A DNA stretch of 6,304 nt from Nanobdellota archaeon (GTDB lineage Archaea; Nanobdellota; Nanobdellia; Woesearchaeales; JAHJBD01), in the NCBI GenBank assembly GCA_018813725.1, contig JAHJBD010000169.1:1-6304 (forward strand), in the 5' to 3' direction. This document shows positions 1 through 6,158 of the stretch, piece by piece (the stretch's first letter is position 1; each line of letters opens with the position of its first letter). Under the pieces are notes generated by a model. It had not been told where the DNA came from. It searched no databases and saw only the letters and a program-made list of their open reading frames with translations. Made by a program: the position numbers and the translations under genes.

Positions 1-465
1 TATAAGGAACTCAGCGAAGAGGTCCAGTTTAGTGTTTTCAAGGAAGCAGTCTTATTGTACAGTTTTATTGAGTATTATTTTAGATATTTGTTTCATGTCT
101 GTCCCAAATTGAGAAATGGAAAGTTAGTTGTAACTGATAGATATTTTTATGACCTATATGGACAGAATAATTACTCTGAAAAGAGCTTAATTGTACCATT
201 ACTTCTGAAATTGTTTCCAAAGCCAGATTATACATTTATCCTGGATGCTGATTATGATGTTTTAACCAAACGTGACAAAAATGTGAAAGTTATGTCTAAG
301 GTCAGCACAAGAGATAAAGTAAGACGAGTACACAAAATTGAGGACCTTCAAAGGCAGAGGCAGAGGTATGCTAAATTAAAGGGCAATAAGATTAACACTG
401 AAAGATCGGTAAAAACAAATGTCCAGATCATAATCGATACAACATGGAGATCTTTGATAAGATGA
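1..465 (+). CDS. Thymidylate-kinase-like P-loop kinase, 5' end missing
   Basis: The reading frame is open from the first base, so the gene begins before the window; 154 residues are visible. It resembles the C-terminal two thirds of the thymidylate kinase family (P-loop nucleoside monophosphate kinases). VVTDRYFYD matches the family DR[YF] motif, which contacts the acceptor nucleotide. PDYTFILDAD followed by LTKR matches the beta-strand and arginine that come before the lid. A basic stretch, KIEDLQRQRQRYAKL, sits where the lid and following helix lie. The ATP-binding P-loop would be upstream and cannot be checked. Kinases of this type often occur in glycan clusters with unknown acceptors, so a housekeeping dTMP kinase role should not be assumed. 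The stop TGA (463-465) overlaps the next gene's ATG as ATGA, which suggests translational coupling. The codons are AT-rich like those of the next gene. The family call is fairly safe; the substrate is unknown. Confidence 0.72.
   Translation, partial: YKELSEEVQFSVFKEAVLLYSFIEYYFRYLFHVCPKLRNGKLVVTDRYFYDLYGQNNYSEKSLIVPLLLKLFPKPDYTFILDADYDVLTKRDKNVKVMSKVSTRDKVRRVHKIEDLQRQRQRYAKLKGNKINTERSVKTNVQIIIDTTWRSLIR
446..450 (+). promoter_or_regulatory. Weak Shine-Dalgarno (GGAGA) supporting the start at 462
   Basis: GGAGA lies 11 bases before the ATG at 462, inside the end of the upstream kinase gene. The spacing is long but usable. No comparable purine motif precedes the in-frame ATG at 444. Together with the ATGA overlap this favours 462 as the start of the transferase gene. 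Confidence 0.35.
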
Positions 466-1931
466 AGGAATTTATTCAGACTTGGTCGAAGAAGAAGGTC
501 AATGGCCAGAGTTTTGATGTTCTGTTTAAGATAGAAGGAAAACCAGTATGGTGGTTTTATAATAGGTTTTTCTTACCACATGTTATGCCTAAGCAGATCA
601 ATACTTTAGGCAAAAATGATCTGACGATAATTCAGAAGACCAAGTATTTGTTAATGTCTGGTATTTTCCCAAAAGTGGTATATCTTAATGAATTAAAAAA
701 GATCAGAAAGGCTAAAAGAATCAAGAGGTTTTCTAAGGATAAAAAAGCTTTGTTCTTAACTTATTCTAACCATATCCTAGAAGATCATAAGATATTTCGA
801 ATACAAAAAGTAATAGATAATCTGGTTAAGGTTAAACCTTTTCCGTTATTTGCCTGTCCATTATCTAGTGCAGATGTAAGCAAGATAAAAGAAAAGGACA
901 ATATATATTCATATTTTGATGAAGAGATATCAAGAGAGGCAAGGGTTATTAGCAATGAGCTTGCCATAAAGTACAAATCACTTGATAAGAAGACCAAAAA
1001 ATTGATGCTTAAAGATGGTAAGAAGAGCTATTGGCCCATCTTAAGATATCCGCTAAATTCTTTCTTTTCAAAAGAGTTCCTATATCTGGTTATTTTGTAT
1101 TACCTAATATGCAAAAAAATAATTGTTAAACAAAATGTTAAAGTTGTTGTGTTAACAGCACAGAATGGTTTGTTTGAGAAATGCCTGCTTGCAGCTGCCA
1201 ATGAGTTGAAGATCAAATCTGTTTTCATACAACATGGTATGGCTCTTGGGGATGGTCTTGAAGACTTATCAGATTTTAGTAAAGTGGCTGTTTTTAGTAG
1301 ATACTATGAAGATAAAATTGGATCAGATAATGCAGAAGCGGTTGGACCTGTGATTTTTGATGATATTGCTAGGTTTAGAAAAATTCCAAAACCAAACAAG
1401 AAACATATACTCATGATAACATCTCCCATTGTGGAGGATCTTCAACTTGACAAGAAAAAGTATTTTGTGAGAGTAGATAAGGTAATTAAAAGTGTGAAAA
1501 GATTTGAAGGGTACCTTACTATTAAACTGCATCCAAGGGAGAAATTGAATATGGAGTATCAAAAGATATTGAAGAAATGTAAGTTAGAAGCTAAAATCCT
1601 TAAGAACCTCTCTAAGGAAGAATATTACAAATTAATTAGTAATAGTGATATTATCATCAATTTCGGTTCAACAGCAGCAATTGAAGCTATGATCGTCAAC
1701 AGGCCAATCTTAACAATAAATCTTGATAACCGTAAGAATAATCAAGTGATCAATTCAAGATGCACTATGAATATTACCTATTTGGATGATATTTTTGCAG
1801 CTATTGATAAGACAATTAAGCAAGATCCAATTTATGTTAAGAAGAGAAATGATTTTATCAAGAGATATTGTTATAAAATTGATGGGAATTGTGGCCTGAG
1901 GGTTGCAAGATTGATTGAAAGATTAGCTTAA
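462..1931 (+). CDS. Predicted GT-B-like surface-polysaccharide transferase
   Basis: A 489-residue protein starting at ATG 462; an in-frame ATG at 444 would add six residues but has no ribosome site. The C-terminal half has the layout of GT-B enzymes of capsule and teichoic-acid type. A strand plus FIQHG (about 255-259) is followed by an FSKVAVFS segment (about 272-279) and AVGPVIFDD. Then come LTIKLHPRE (about 352-360) and INFGSTAAIEAM with NRPIL (about 399-416). The HP and ST-type motifs recall bacterial sialyl/polysialyltransferases, KpsS-like proteins and CDP-glycerol glycerophosphotransferases; the sequence alone does not decide between them. The N-terminal half is lysine-rich with a WWFYNRFF segment (30-37) and a hydrophobic patch (about 205-222, FLYLVILYYLICKK). 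That patch could be peripheral to the membrane or part of the core fold. There is no signal peptide. It likely acts in the cytoplasm, transferring an activated sugar or polyol phosphate onto a surface glycan. The gene is overlapped by the upstream kinase and is strikingly AT-rich compared with genes after 2275. The fold call is moderately firm; the exact activity is unknown. Confidence 0.6.
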   Translation: MKEFIQTWSKKKVNGQSFDVLFKIEGKPVWWFYNRFFLPHVMPKQINTLGKNDLTIIQKTKYLLMSGIFPKVVYLNELKKIRKAKRIKRFSKDKKALFLTYSNHILEDHKIFRIQKVIDNLVKVKPFPLFACPLSSADVSKIKEKDNIYSYFDEEISREARVISNELAIKYKSLDKKTKKLMLKDGKKSYWPILRYPLNSFFSKEFLYLVILYYLICKKIIVKQNVKVVVLTAQNGLFEKCLLAAANELKIKSVFIQHGMALGDGLEDLSDFSKVAVFSRYYEDKIGSDNAEAVGPVIFDDIARFRKIPKPNKKHILMITSPIVEDLQLDKKKYFVRVDKVIKSVKRFEGYLTIKLHPREKLNMEYQKILKKCKLEAKILKNLSKEEYYKLISNSDIIINFGSTAAIEAMIVNRPILTINLDNRKNNQVINSRCTMNITYLDDIFAAIDKTIKQDPIYVKKRNDFIKRYCYKIDGNCGLRVARLIERLA

Positions 1932-2137
1932 GTTCTTGTTTGCCAATGCATACTTTCCCCTGTTTTCTCATTAAACCACTTTTTGCACTTATTGCAGAAA
2001 AAGCGCGCAAGACCGTTTCTTTCCTTACCTCTTTTAATAATATTAAATTTACCATTAACTTTCTGGCGCAGGGTTTTGCAGATAGGACACATAACATATA
2101 GAATTCTCTCGTCAATGACCTTACCTTGTTTTAACAT
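1928..2137 (-). CDS. Small zinc-ribbon protein, transposase N-terminus-like
   Basis: A 69-residue basic protein with a CPIC ... CNKC four-cysteine zinc ribbon. The spacing and the surrounding pattern (K-x-G, then ARFFCNKCKKWF and EKTGES) resemble the zinc ribbon at the N-terminus of IS1-type and related transposases. That pattern is also shared by free-standing archaeal zinc-ribbon DNA-binding proteins. The frame reads 69 residues without any catalytic domain, so it is either an orphan small protein or a leftover of a transposase. ATG at 2137 is chosen because a TATA-like element is centred about 27 bases upstream, which fits a leaderless archaeal transcript. A TTG at 2158 would lie next to the promoter itself. 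An ATG at 2092, just before the first cysteine pair, is a less likely alternative. The gene converges on the transferase gene: the shared TTAA (1928-1931) provides both stop codons. No function can be assigned beyond probable zinc and nucleic-acid binding. Confidence 0.6.
   Translation of the reverse strand: MLKQGKVIDERILYVMCPICKTLRQKVNGKFNIIKRGKERNGLARFFCNKCKKWFNEKTGESMHWQTRT
1999..2010. repeat. 12-base repeat, copy 1 (AAAAGCGCGCAA)
   Basis: An exact 12-base match to 2197-2208, in the same orientation, with a GCGCGC palindromic core. This copy is inside the zinc-ribbon gene, where on the minus strand it encodes Leu-Ala-Arg-Phe, just before the second cysteine pair. The flanking bases differ from the second copy. 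It may be chance. Confidence 0.4.
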
Positions 2138-2158
2138 ATTGTAGTTAGATAATGGCAA

Positions 2159-2170
2159 TTATTATAAAAA
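2159..2170 (-). promoter_or_regulatory. Minus-strand TATA-like element for the zinc-ribbon gene
   Basis: On the minus strand this reads TTTTTATAATAA, preceded by AACAAAG, which could serve as a BRE. The core is centred about 27 bases before the ATG at 2137. That is the usual TATA-to-start distance for archaeal leaderless mRNAs and agrees with the absence of a Shine-Dalgarno sequence there. It was inferred by eye and has no experimental support. Confidence 0.45.
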
Positions 2171-2196
2171 CTTTGTTAATTACTGGAAGATTACAC

Positions 2197-2208
2197 AAAA
2201 GCGCGCAA
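2197..2208. repeat. 12-base repeat, copy 2 (AAAAGCGCGCAA)
   Basis: The second exact copy of the 12-mer lies in the divergent intergenic region, 11 bases upstream of the rightward TATA element. GCGCGC is uncommon in DNA this AT-rich, and its position next to a promoter would suit a regulator site. With only two copies, one of them inside a coding sequence, this is weak evidence. Confidence 0.4.
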
Positions 2209-2219
2209 TCCCCAAAACA

Positions 2220-2229
2220 TTTATAAATA
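2220..2229 (+). promoter_or_regulatory. Archaeal TATA box of the sugar-nucleotide operon
   Basis: TTTATAAATA is nearly the ideal archaeal TATA box and is preceded by CCCAAAACA, an A-rich segment able to act as the TFB recognition element. Transcription would start roughly 25 bases downstream, near 2250, giving a leader of about 25 bases that includes the Shine-Dalgarno sequence. No -35 hexamer sits at a suitable distance for a bacterial reading. This is the only convincing promoter upstream of the four rightward genes. Confidence 0.65.
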
Positions 2230-2261
2230 CCCGCAATATCCTGTGATTAACAATTTAACTC

Positions 2262-2268
2262 GGAGGGG
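2262..2268 (+). promoter_or_regulatory. Strong Shine-Dalgarno for the dehydrogenase
   Basis: GGAGGGG ends six bases before the ATG at 2275, an ideal distance. It fixes the start and shows that this organism uses classical Shine-Dalgarno initiation for leadered genes. Confidence 0.8.
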
Positions 2269-2274
2269 AATAAT

Positions 2275-3603
2275 ATGAATCTTAAGGAACAACTCATAAC
2301 AGGAAGAAAAAAGCTAGGTGTATGGGGGCTAGGATATATAGGCTTTTCATCTATCGCATACTTTGCCAGGGCAGGCATAACCTGCTTAGGTACTGACCCA
2401 CTTCAGCACAGGGTGGATGATGTCAATCACGGTAAAGTCACAATACCCAATTTTCAGTATTGGCTGGGATTTGATGTCAAGCAGCTTTCAGATAACAAGA
2501 TTATGCAGGCTACCGCTGATTGGAAGGAGCTGATCAGCAATGAGGTGGCTGTGCACCTGGTAACAATACCAACAGAACAAGGCGGCAAGCCATACCATGA
2601 GTACCTAAAAGACGTAATCATAAAATTAAGCAAATTTAAGGACATCAAAACAGAGCATCCGCCGCTGGTGATCGTTGAAAGCACACTTACACCAACTGTA
2701 ATGGATAATATTGTAATCCCATTGTTCAAAGAGAAGGGTATCACGGTAGGAAAAGATATACTGCTCGGTGTTGCTCCAAGAAGGGACTGGTTCACTGAGT
2801 CAGACAAGACATTAAAGACATTGCCGAGGGTTGTTGGCGGAACTACACCTGAAACAACTGATCTGATGGCAGATGTACTTGGGATAATATGTGACACGAT
2901 AATCAAGGCGCCAGACCATAAGCATGCAGCCATCGTAAAGAGCATCGAAAACGCTTACAGGCAGCTTGATATAACCTTTGCAAACCAGCTTTCACTTGCC
3001 TACCCTGATATGGATATGACTTATGTATTGAAGATGGTCGGTACAAAGTGGAATATAGGCACTTACCACCCTTCATTTGGTACAGGCGGGTACTGCATCC
3101 CTCTTGCACCACAGTATGTGCTTGAAGGAGCAAAGCATCCTGAAAAACTTACTCTGATAAAGGAATCTCTTAAGACTGACTTTTCACAGCCTAATACTGT
3201 TGTAGAATCCTTGATCAAAAGAGGCATCAAAAAAGTGGCCATACTTGGTATCGCTTATACAGGTGACTTAAAGGTACATGTGCTAAGCCCTGGAATACCT
3301 ATTGCTAAGATGCTGAAGGAAAAAGGGATTGATGTAAAGGTTAATGACCCATATTACAGTGACCAAGAGATAAGAGATCTTACAGGATGCGAGCCAATAA
3401 AGTTTCCTTCTGGCCTTGCTGACAGAGACTCGATCGTCATTGTTTCTCCGCACATGCAATACAAGTATACAAACAATCAGGAGATAAAAAAACAGTTAGG
3501 CAATGTTAAGTTTATACTTGATAACATGGGCATCTGGAAAAGCATGGAAAAGCCAGAAGGCGCAATATACCATGAAGCAGGAGACGCACACTGGCTTGAA
3601 TAA
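2275..3603 (+). CDS. Divergent nucleotide-sugar 6-dehydrogenase (UDP-sugar dehydrogenase family)
   Basis: A 442-residue protein of usual family length, with a start fixed by a strong Shine-Dalgarno. Members oxidise the C6 alcohol of an NDP-hexose to a uronic acid using two NAD+. Visible landmarks are an N-terminal Rossmann motif GLGYIG (18-23) and ESTLTPT (135-141), equivalent to the family STVPPGT loop. LPRVVGG (183-189) follows, then KSIENAYR (222-229) of the central helix. TGGYCIP (270-276) carries the likely catalytic cysteine, Cys274. A second Rossmann-like half begins at VAILGIAYTGD (321-331). The GGYCIP form is nearer the WecC/WbpA type (GGHCIP) than the UDP-glucose type (GGSCFPK). Several family positions differ: APRRDW (167-172) stands where a PE motif supplies a conserved glutamate, NQ (237-238) replaces NE, and LKVHVLSPG replaces the usual DDxRxSP. 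It opens the operon; NAD+ synthetase follows after one base. Membership is secure; the substrate, and whether it performs the full oxidation, are open. Confidence 0.85.
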   Translation: MNLKEQLITGRKKLGVWGLGYIGFSSIAYFARAGITCLGTDPLQHRVDDVNHGKVTIPNFQYWLGFDVKQLSDNKIMQATADWKELISNEVAVHLVTIPTEQGGKPYHEYLKDVIIKLSKFKDIKTEHPPLVIVESTLTPTVMDNIVIPLFKEKGITVGKDILLGVAPRRDWFTESDKTLKTLPRVVGGTTPETTDLMADVLGIICDTIIKAPDHKHAAIVKSIENAYRQLDITFANQLSLAYPDMDMTYVLKMVGTKWNIGTYHPSFGTGGYCIPLAPQYVLEGAKHPEKLTLIKESLKTDFSQPNTVVESLIKRGIKKVAILGIAYTGDLKVHVLSPGIPIAKMLKEKGIDVKVNDPYYSDQEIRDLTGCEPIKFPSGLADRDSIVIVSPHMQYKYTNNQEIKKQLGNVKFILDNMGIWKSMEKPEGAIYHEAGDAHWLE

Positions 3604-3604
3604 G

Positions 3605-5203
3605 ATGAAAATAGCTATAGCTCAGATAAATCCGACAGTAGGTGATATAGACGGAAATACTGTTAAGATTATCAACTATATAAAAGATGCAAAGAAACAA
3701 GGGATTGAGCTATTGGTGTTTCCAGAGATGGTTATCACAGGATATCCTCCAAGGGACCTTATCGTAAAGAAACCTTTCATAAAGAGAAATGTTGAATCAC
3801 TTGAGACTATCAATGCAGAGACAGATGGGATCTTTGTAATAGTTGGGTTCATAGACCAAAGCCAAGGTGAATTATTCAATGCCGCTGCGTTAATAGGCAA
3901 TAGGAAGGTAATAGGTATCCAACATAAGGTAAACCTCCCTAATTATGATGTATTTGATGAGAAGAGATACTTTTCTTCTGGCAAAGATTGCAAAGTATTT
4001 GATGTGCTTGGAAAAAATATCGGAATAAACATATGCGAAGATATCTGGATAGATAATGGGCCTTCAACAGAGCAGTGCAGCAAAGGTGCTGAGCTGATAG
4101 TCAATATATCTGCATCTCCTTTCTTTGCAGGCAAAGAGAAGGTTAGAGAGAAACTTGTGTCCAAAAGAGCTATAGAGAACAAGGTTCCAATCATATATGC
4201 TAACCTTGTGGGCGGACAGGATGACCTGATATTTGACGGCAGAAGTTATCTATTCTCAAAGCAGGGAAAATTGATATGCAAAGGAAAATCTTTTGCTGAG
4301 GAGCTGATCATCCTGCCTGAACTTGACAGTGCTAAAGAAATAATATCAAAGGATGATGAGGTAGAAGATACATACAAAGCCCTTGTCCTTGCATTATCAG
4401 ATTATTTTAGAAAGAACGGATTTAAGAAGACTGTGATCGGCCTTAGTGGTGGAATTGATTCTGCACTTACAGCCGCCATAGCAGTTGAAGCTATCGGAAA
4501 AGAGAATGTATGGGGCATTTCAATGCCGAGCAAGTTCTCGTCAAAGGGAAGCGTTTCTGATTCTGAGGTTTTAGCTAAGAATCTTGGGATCAAGTTTGAC
4601 GTAATACCAATCAAAGAGATATATGACTGCTACCTTAAAACACTCTCAAAACAGTTCTCAGGCACAGAGTTTAACATCGCTGAGGAGAATATCCAGGCAA
4701 GGATAAGAGGGAACATACTTATGGCCATGTCAAACAAGTTTGGGCATATCGTACTCGCTACAGGAAATAAGTCAGAGCTATCATGTGGGTATGCTACGCT
4801 TTATGGAGATATGTCTGGGGGGCTTGCGCTTATCTCAGATGTGCTTAAGACAAGGGTATATGAGATATGCGATTATATCAACAAAAAAGCCGGAAAAGAG
4901 ATAATCCCATCTGCAATAATCACTAAAGCGCCCTCTGCAGAGCTAAGAGATAATCAAAAGGATTCTGACAGTCTTCCAGAGTATGATATACTTGACCCAA
5001 TACTTAAGATGTACATCGAGGATGAGATGAGCAAAGATGATATCGCTAAAGCAGGATTTGACAAAGAGCTAGTCAGCAAGGTAATCAAGATGGTCGACAG
5101 GAATGAGTATAAAAGGCACCAAGCAGCACTGGGGTTTCGGACAACGCCGAAAGCATTCGGCACTGGCCGAAGGATGCCAATCACAAATAGATGGGGAGGA
5201 TAG
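3605..5203 (+). CDS. nadE: Glutamine-dependent NAD+ synthetase
   Basis: A 532-residue two-domain enzyme that makes NAD+ from deamido-NAD+ (NaAD), ATP and glutamine in the cytoplasm. The N-terminal nitrilase-type amidase domain (about 1-245) shows the Glu-Lys-Cys triad: Glu41 in VFPEMV, Lys108 in QHKVNLP, Cys144 in INICEDIW. This domain releases ammonia from glutamine. The C-terminal synthetase domain (about 255-530) has the ATP pyrophosphatase loop SGGIDS (281-286), ATGNKSE (385-391), the GDMSGG segment (401-406) and PSAELRDNQ (443-451). It ends in the family tail near RRMPITNRW. The length is a little short of the typical 540-580. The start at 3605 is where the amidase homology begins (MKIAIAQINP). 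It lies one base after the dehydrogenase stop (TAAGATG); the nearest AGGAG is about 21 bases away, so initiation probably depends on coupling. Many archaeal NadE proteins lack the amidase domain, so this bacterial-style form is noteworthy. All expected catalytic residues are present. Confidence 0.95.
   Translation: MKIAIAQINPTVGDIDGNTVKIINYIKDAKKQGIELLVFPEMVITGYPPRDLIVKKPFIKRNVESLETINAETDGIFVIVGFIDQSQGELFNAAALIGNRKVIGIQHKVNLPNYDVFDEKRYFSSGKDCKVFDVLGKNIGINICEDIWIDNGPSTEQCSKGAELIVNISASPFFAGKEKVREKLVSKRAIENKVPIIYANLVGGQDDLIFDGRSYLFSKQGKLICKGKSFAEELIILPELDSAKEIISKDDEVEDTYKALVLALSDYFRKNGFKKTVIGLSGGIDSALTAAIAVEAIGKENVWGISMPSKFSSKGSVSDSEVLAKNLGIKFDVIPIKEIYDCYLKTLSKQFSGTEFNIAEENIQARIRGNILMAMSNKFGHIVLATGNKSELSCGYATLYGDMSGGLALISDVLKTRVYEICDYINKKAGKEIIPSAIITKAPSAELRDNQKDSDSLPEYDILDPILKMYIEDEMSKDDIAKAGFDKELVSKVIKMVDRNEYKRHQAALGFRTTPKAFGTGRRMPITNRWGG
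5195..5200 (+). promoter_or_regulatory. Shine-Dalgarno fixing the epimerase start
   Basis: GGAGGA lies in the last codons of nadE, seven bases before the ATG at 5208. This supports 5208 over the longer in-frame extension back to 5103, which would overlap nadE by 101 bases and place non-family residues before the Rossmann motif. Confidence 0.8.
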
Positions 5204-5207
5204 AATT

Positions 5208-6155
5208 ATGAAAACTGCACTTGTTACAGGAGGAGCTGGCTTTATCGGAAGCCATCTTGTCGAAGCACTGGCTGAGAAAGGATACAAAATTAAGGTTATT
5301 GACAGCCTGATAAAAGGAAAATTAAGCACAATCAAGTATTTGGCTGACCAGGGAAAGCTAGAGTTCTTTGAAGGTGACATCAGAAACAGGGACAGCGTAG
5401 ATAAGGCTATGAAAGGTGTTGATTATGTTTTCCATACAGCAGGTATACATATAGAAAAAAGTGCAGAAAGCCCTGAAGACTGCATCGAAGCTAATGTGCA
5501 TGGCAGCTACAATGTATTTAAGTCTGCACTGGACCATAATGTAAAGAGAGTAATTTTCAGCTCAAGCTCTTCTGTATATGGCAACCCAAAAACACTTCCT
5601 ATGTCTGAAGAGAGTGAGATGAACATTGTTGAGCCTTATGGAGCCAGCAAGCTTATGGCTGAGCACCTTTTGAAGTTCCTAGGCACAAAGGGGCTGAGAT
5701 ACAACATCCTCAGGTATTTCAATGTGTATGGCTCAAGGCAGGCTGTGCATGCTTATTACACAACAGTTGTCATCCATTTCATCAACAGGATAATGAAAGG
5801 AGAGGCACCGATAATTGACGGTAAGGGAGATCAGTCAATGGATTTTACACATGTAAGTGATGTTGTACAAGGGAATATCCTTGCGGCTGAATCTGCAGTT
5901 GAGATGGAGACATTTAATATTGGAACTGGCAAAAGTACTTCTGTGGCCCAGCTTGCTGAAATAATAATAAAAGCGCTTGGCAAAGACATAAAGCCGCAAT
6001 TCAGGGAAAGGGAAGTATTAGTATCAAGAAGGCAGGCTGACATTTCAAAAGCTGAGAAGATGCTCGGCTACAGGTGCAAGGTCAATGTTGAAGATGGCAT
6101 GGCAAAGGTTGCAAAGGAGATCGCTGAGCATCCTGAGCTGTATAGAGGGAGATAG
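5208..6155 (+). CDS. NDP-sugar 4-epimerase-type extended SDR
   Basis: A 315-residue extended short-chain dehydrogenase of typical GalE/WbpP-like length. The NAD-binding motif TGGAGFIGSH is at 7-16, DIRN at 57-60 contacts the adenine, and the catalytic set is a serine cluster (118-122) in SSSSSVYG with Tyr144 and Lys148 (YGASK). RYFNVYGSRQ (169-178) and GDQSMDFTHVSDV (207-219) are standard substrate-side signatures, and the C-terminal ADISKAEKMLGY is also typical. The active-site loop lacks the Asp-Glu pair of 4,6-dehydratases and the glutamate of ArnA/UXS-type decarboxylases (SEVYG there, SSVYG here). A C4 epimerase is therefore the best reading, using tightly bound NAD+. Whether it acts on UDP-glucose, UDP-GlcNAc or the uronic product of the upstream dehydrogenase cannot be read directly. 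It starts four bases after nadE, and a formyltransferase gene follows after three bases, so all should be co-transcribed. Confidence 0.85.
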   Translation: MKTALVTGGAGFIGSHLVEALAEKGYKIKVIDSLIKGKLSTIKYLADQGKLEFFEGDIRNRDSVDKAMKGVDYVFHTAGIHIEKSAESPEDCIEANVHGSYNVFKSALDHNVKRVIFSSSSSVYGNPKTLPMSEESEMNIVEPYGASKLMAEHLLKFLGTKGLRYNILRYFNVYGSRQAVHAYYTTVVIHFINRIMKGEAPIIDGKGDQSMDFTHVSDVVQGNILAAESAVEMETFNIGTGKSTSVAQLAEIIIKALGKDIKPQFREREVLVSRRQADISKAEKMLGYRCKVNVEDGMAKVAKEIAEHPELYRGR

Positions 6156-6158
6156 GAT

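Noticed and set aside
444..461. Upstream ATG at 444 for the transferase
   Set aside because: It lacks a ribosome site; the ATG at 462 forms an ATGA overlap with the previous stop and has GGAGA upstream.
1962..1984. T-runs (TTTT and TTTTT) after the transferase stop as a possible archaeal terminator
   Set aside because: The runs are short and lie inside the minus-strand gene, so they are too weak to call.
1858..2115. An 85-residue minus-strand reading frame overlapping the zinc-ribbon gene in another frame
   Set aside because: It has no recognisable motif, and the overlapping frame carries a coherent four-cysteine zinc ribbon with a suitable promoter.
2138..2158. TTG start at 2158 for the zinc-ribbon gene
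   Set aside because: It abuts the TATA-like element, so it would lie upstream of the expected transcript start.
2454..2945. A 163-residue open frame on the minus strand
   Set aside because: It lies wholly antisense to the well-supported dehydrogenase and has no family motif.
3503..3604. 34-residue N-terminal extension of the NAD+ synthetase
   Set aside because: It overlaps the dehydrogenase end, and family homology begins exactly at the methionine at 3605.
5103..5207. 35-residue N-terminal extension of the epimerase
   Set aside because: It overlaps nadE; the ATG at 5208 has a strong Shine-Dalgarno and begins directly at the Rossmann strand.
5069..5380. A 103-residue minus-strand open frame across the nadE/epimerase junction
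   Set aside because: It is antisense to conserved ends of both genes and shows no motif.
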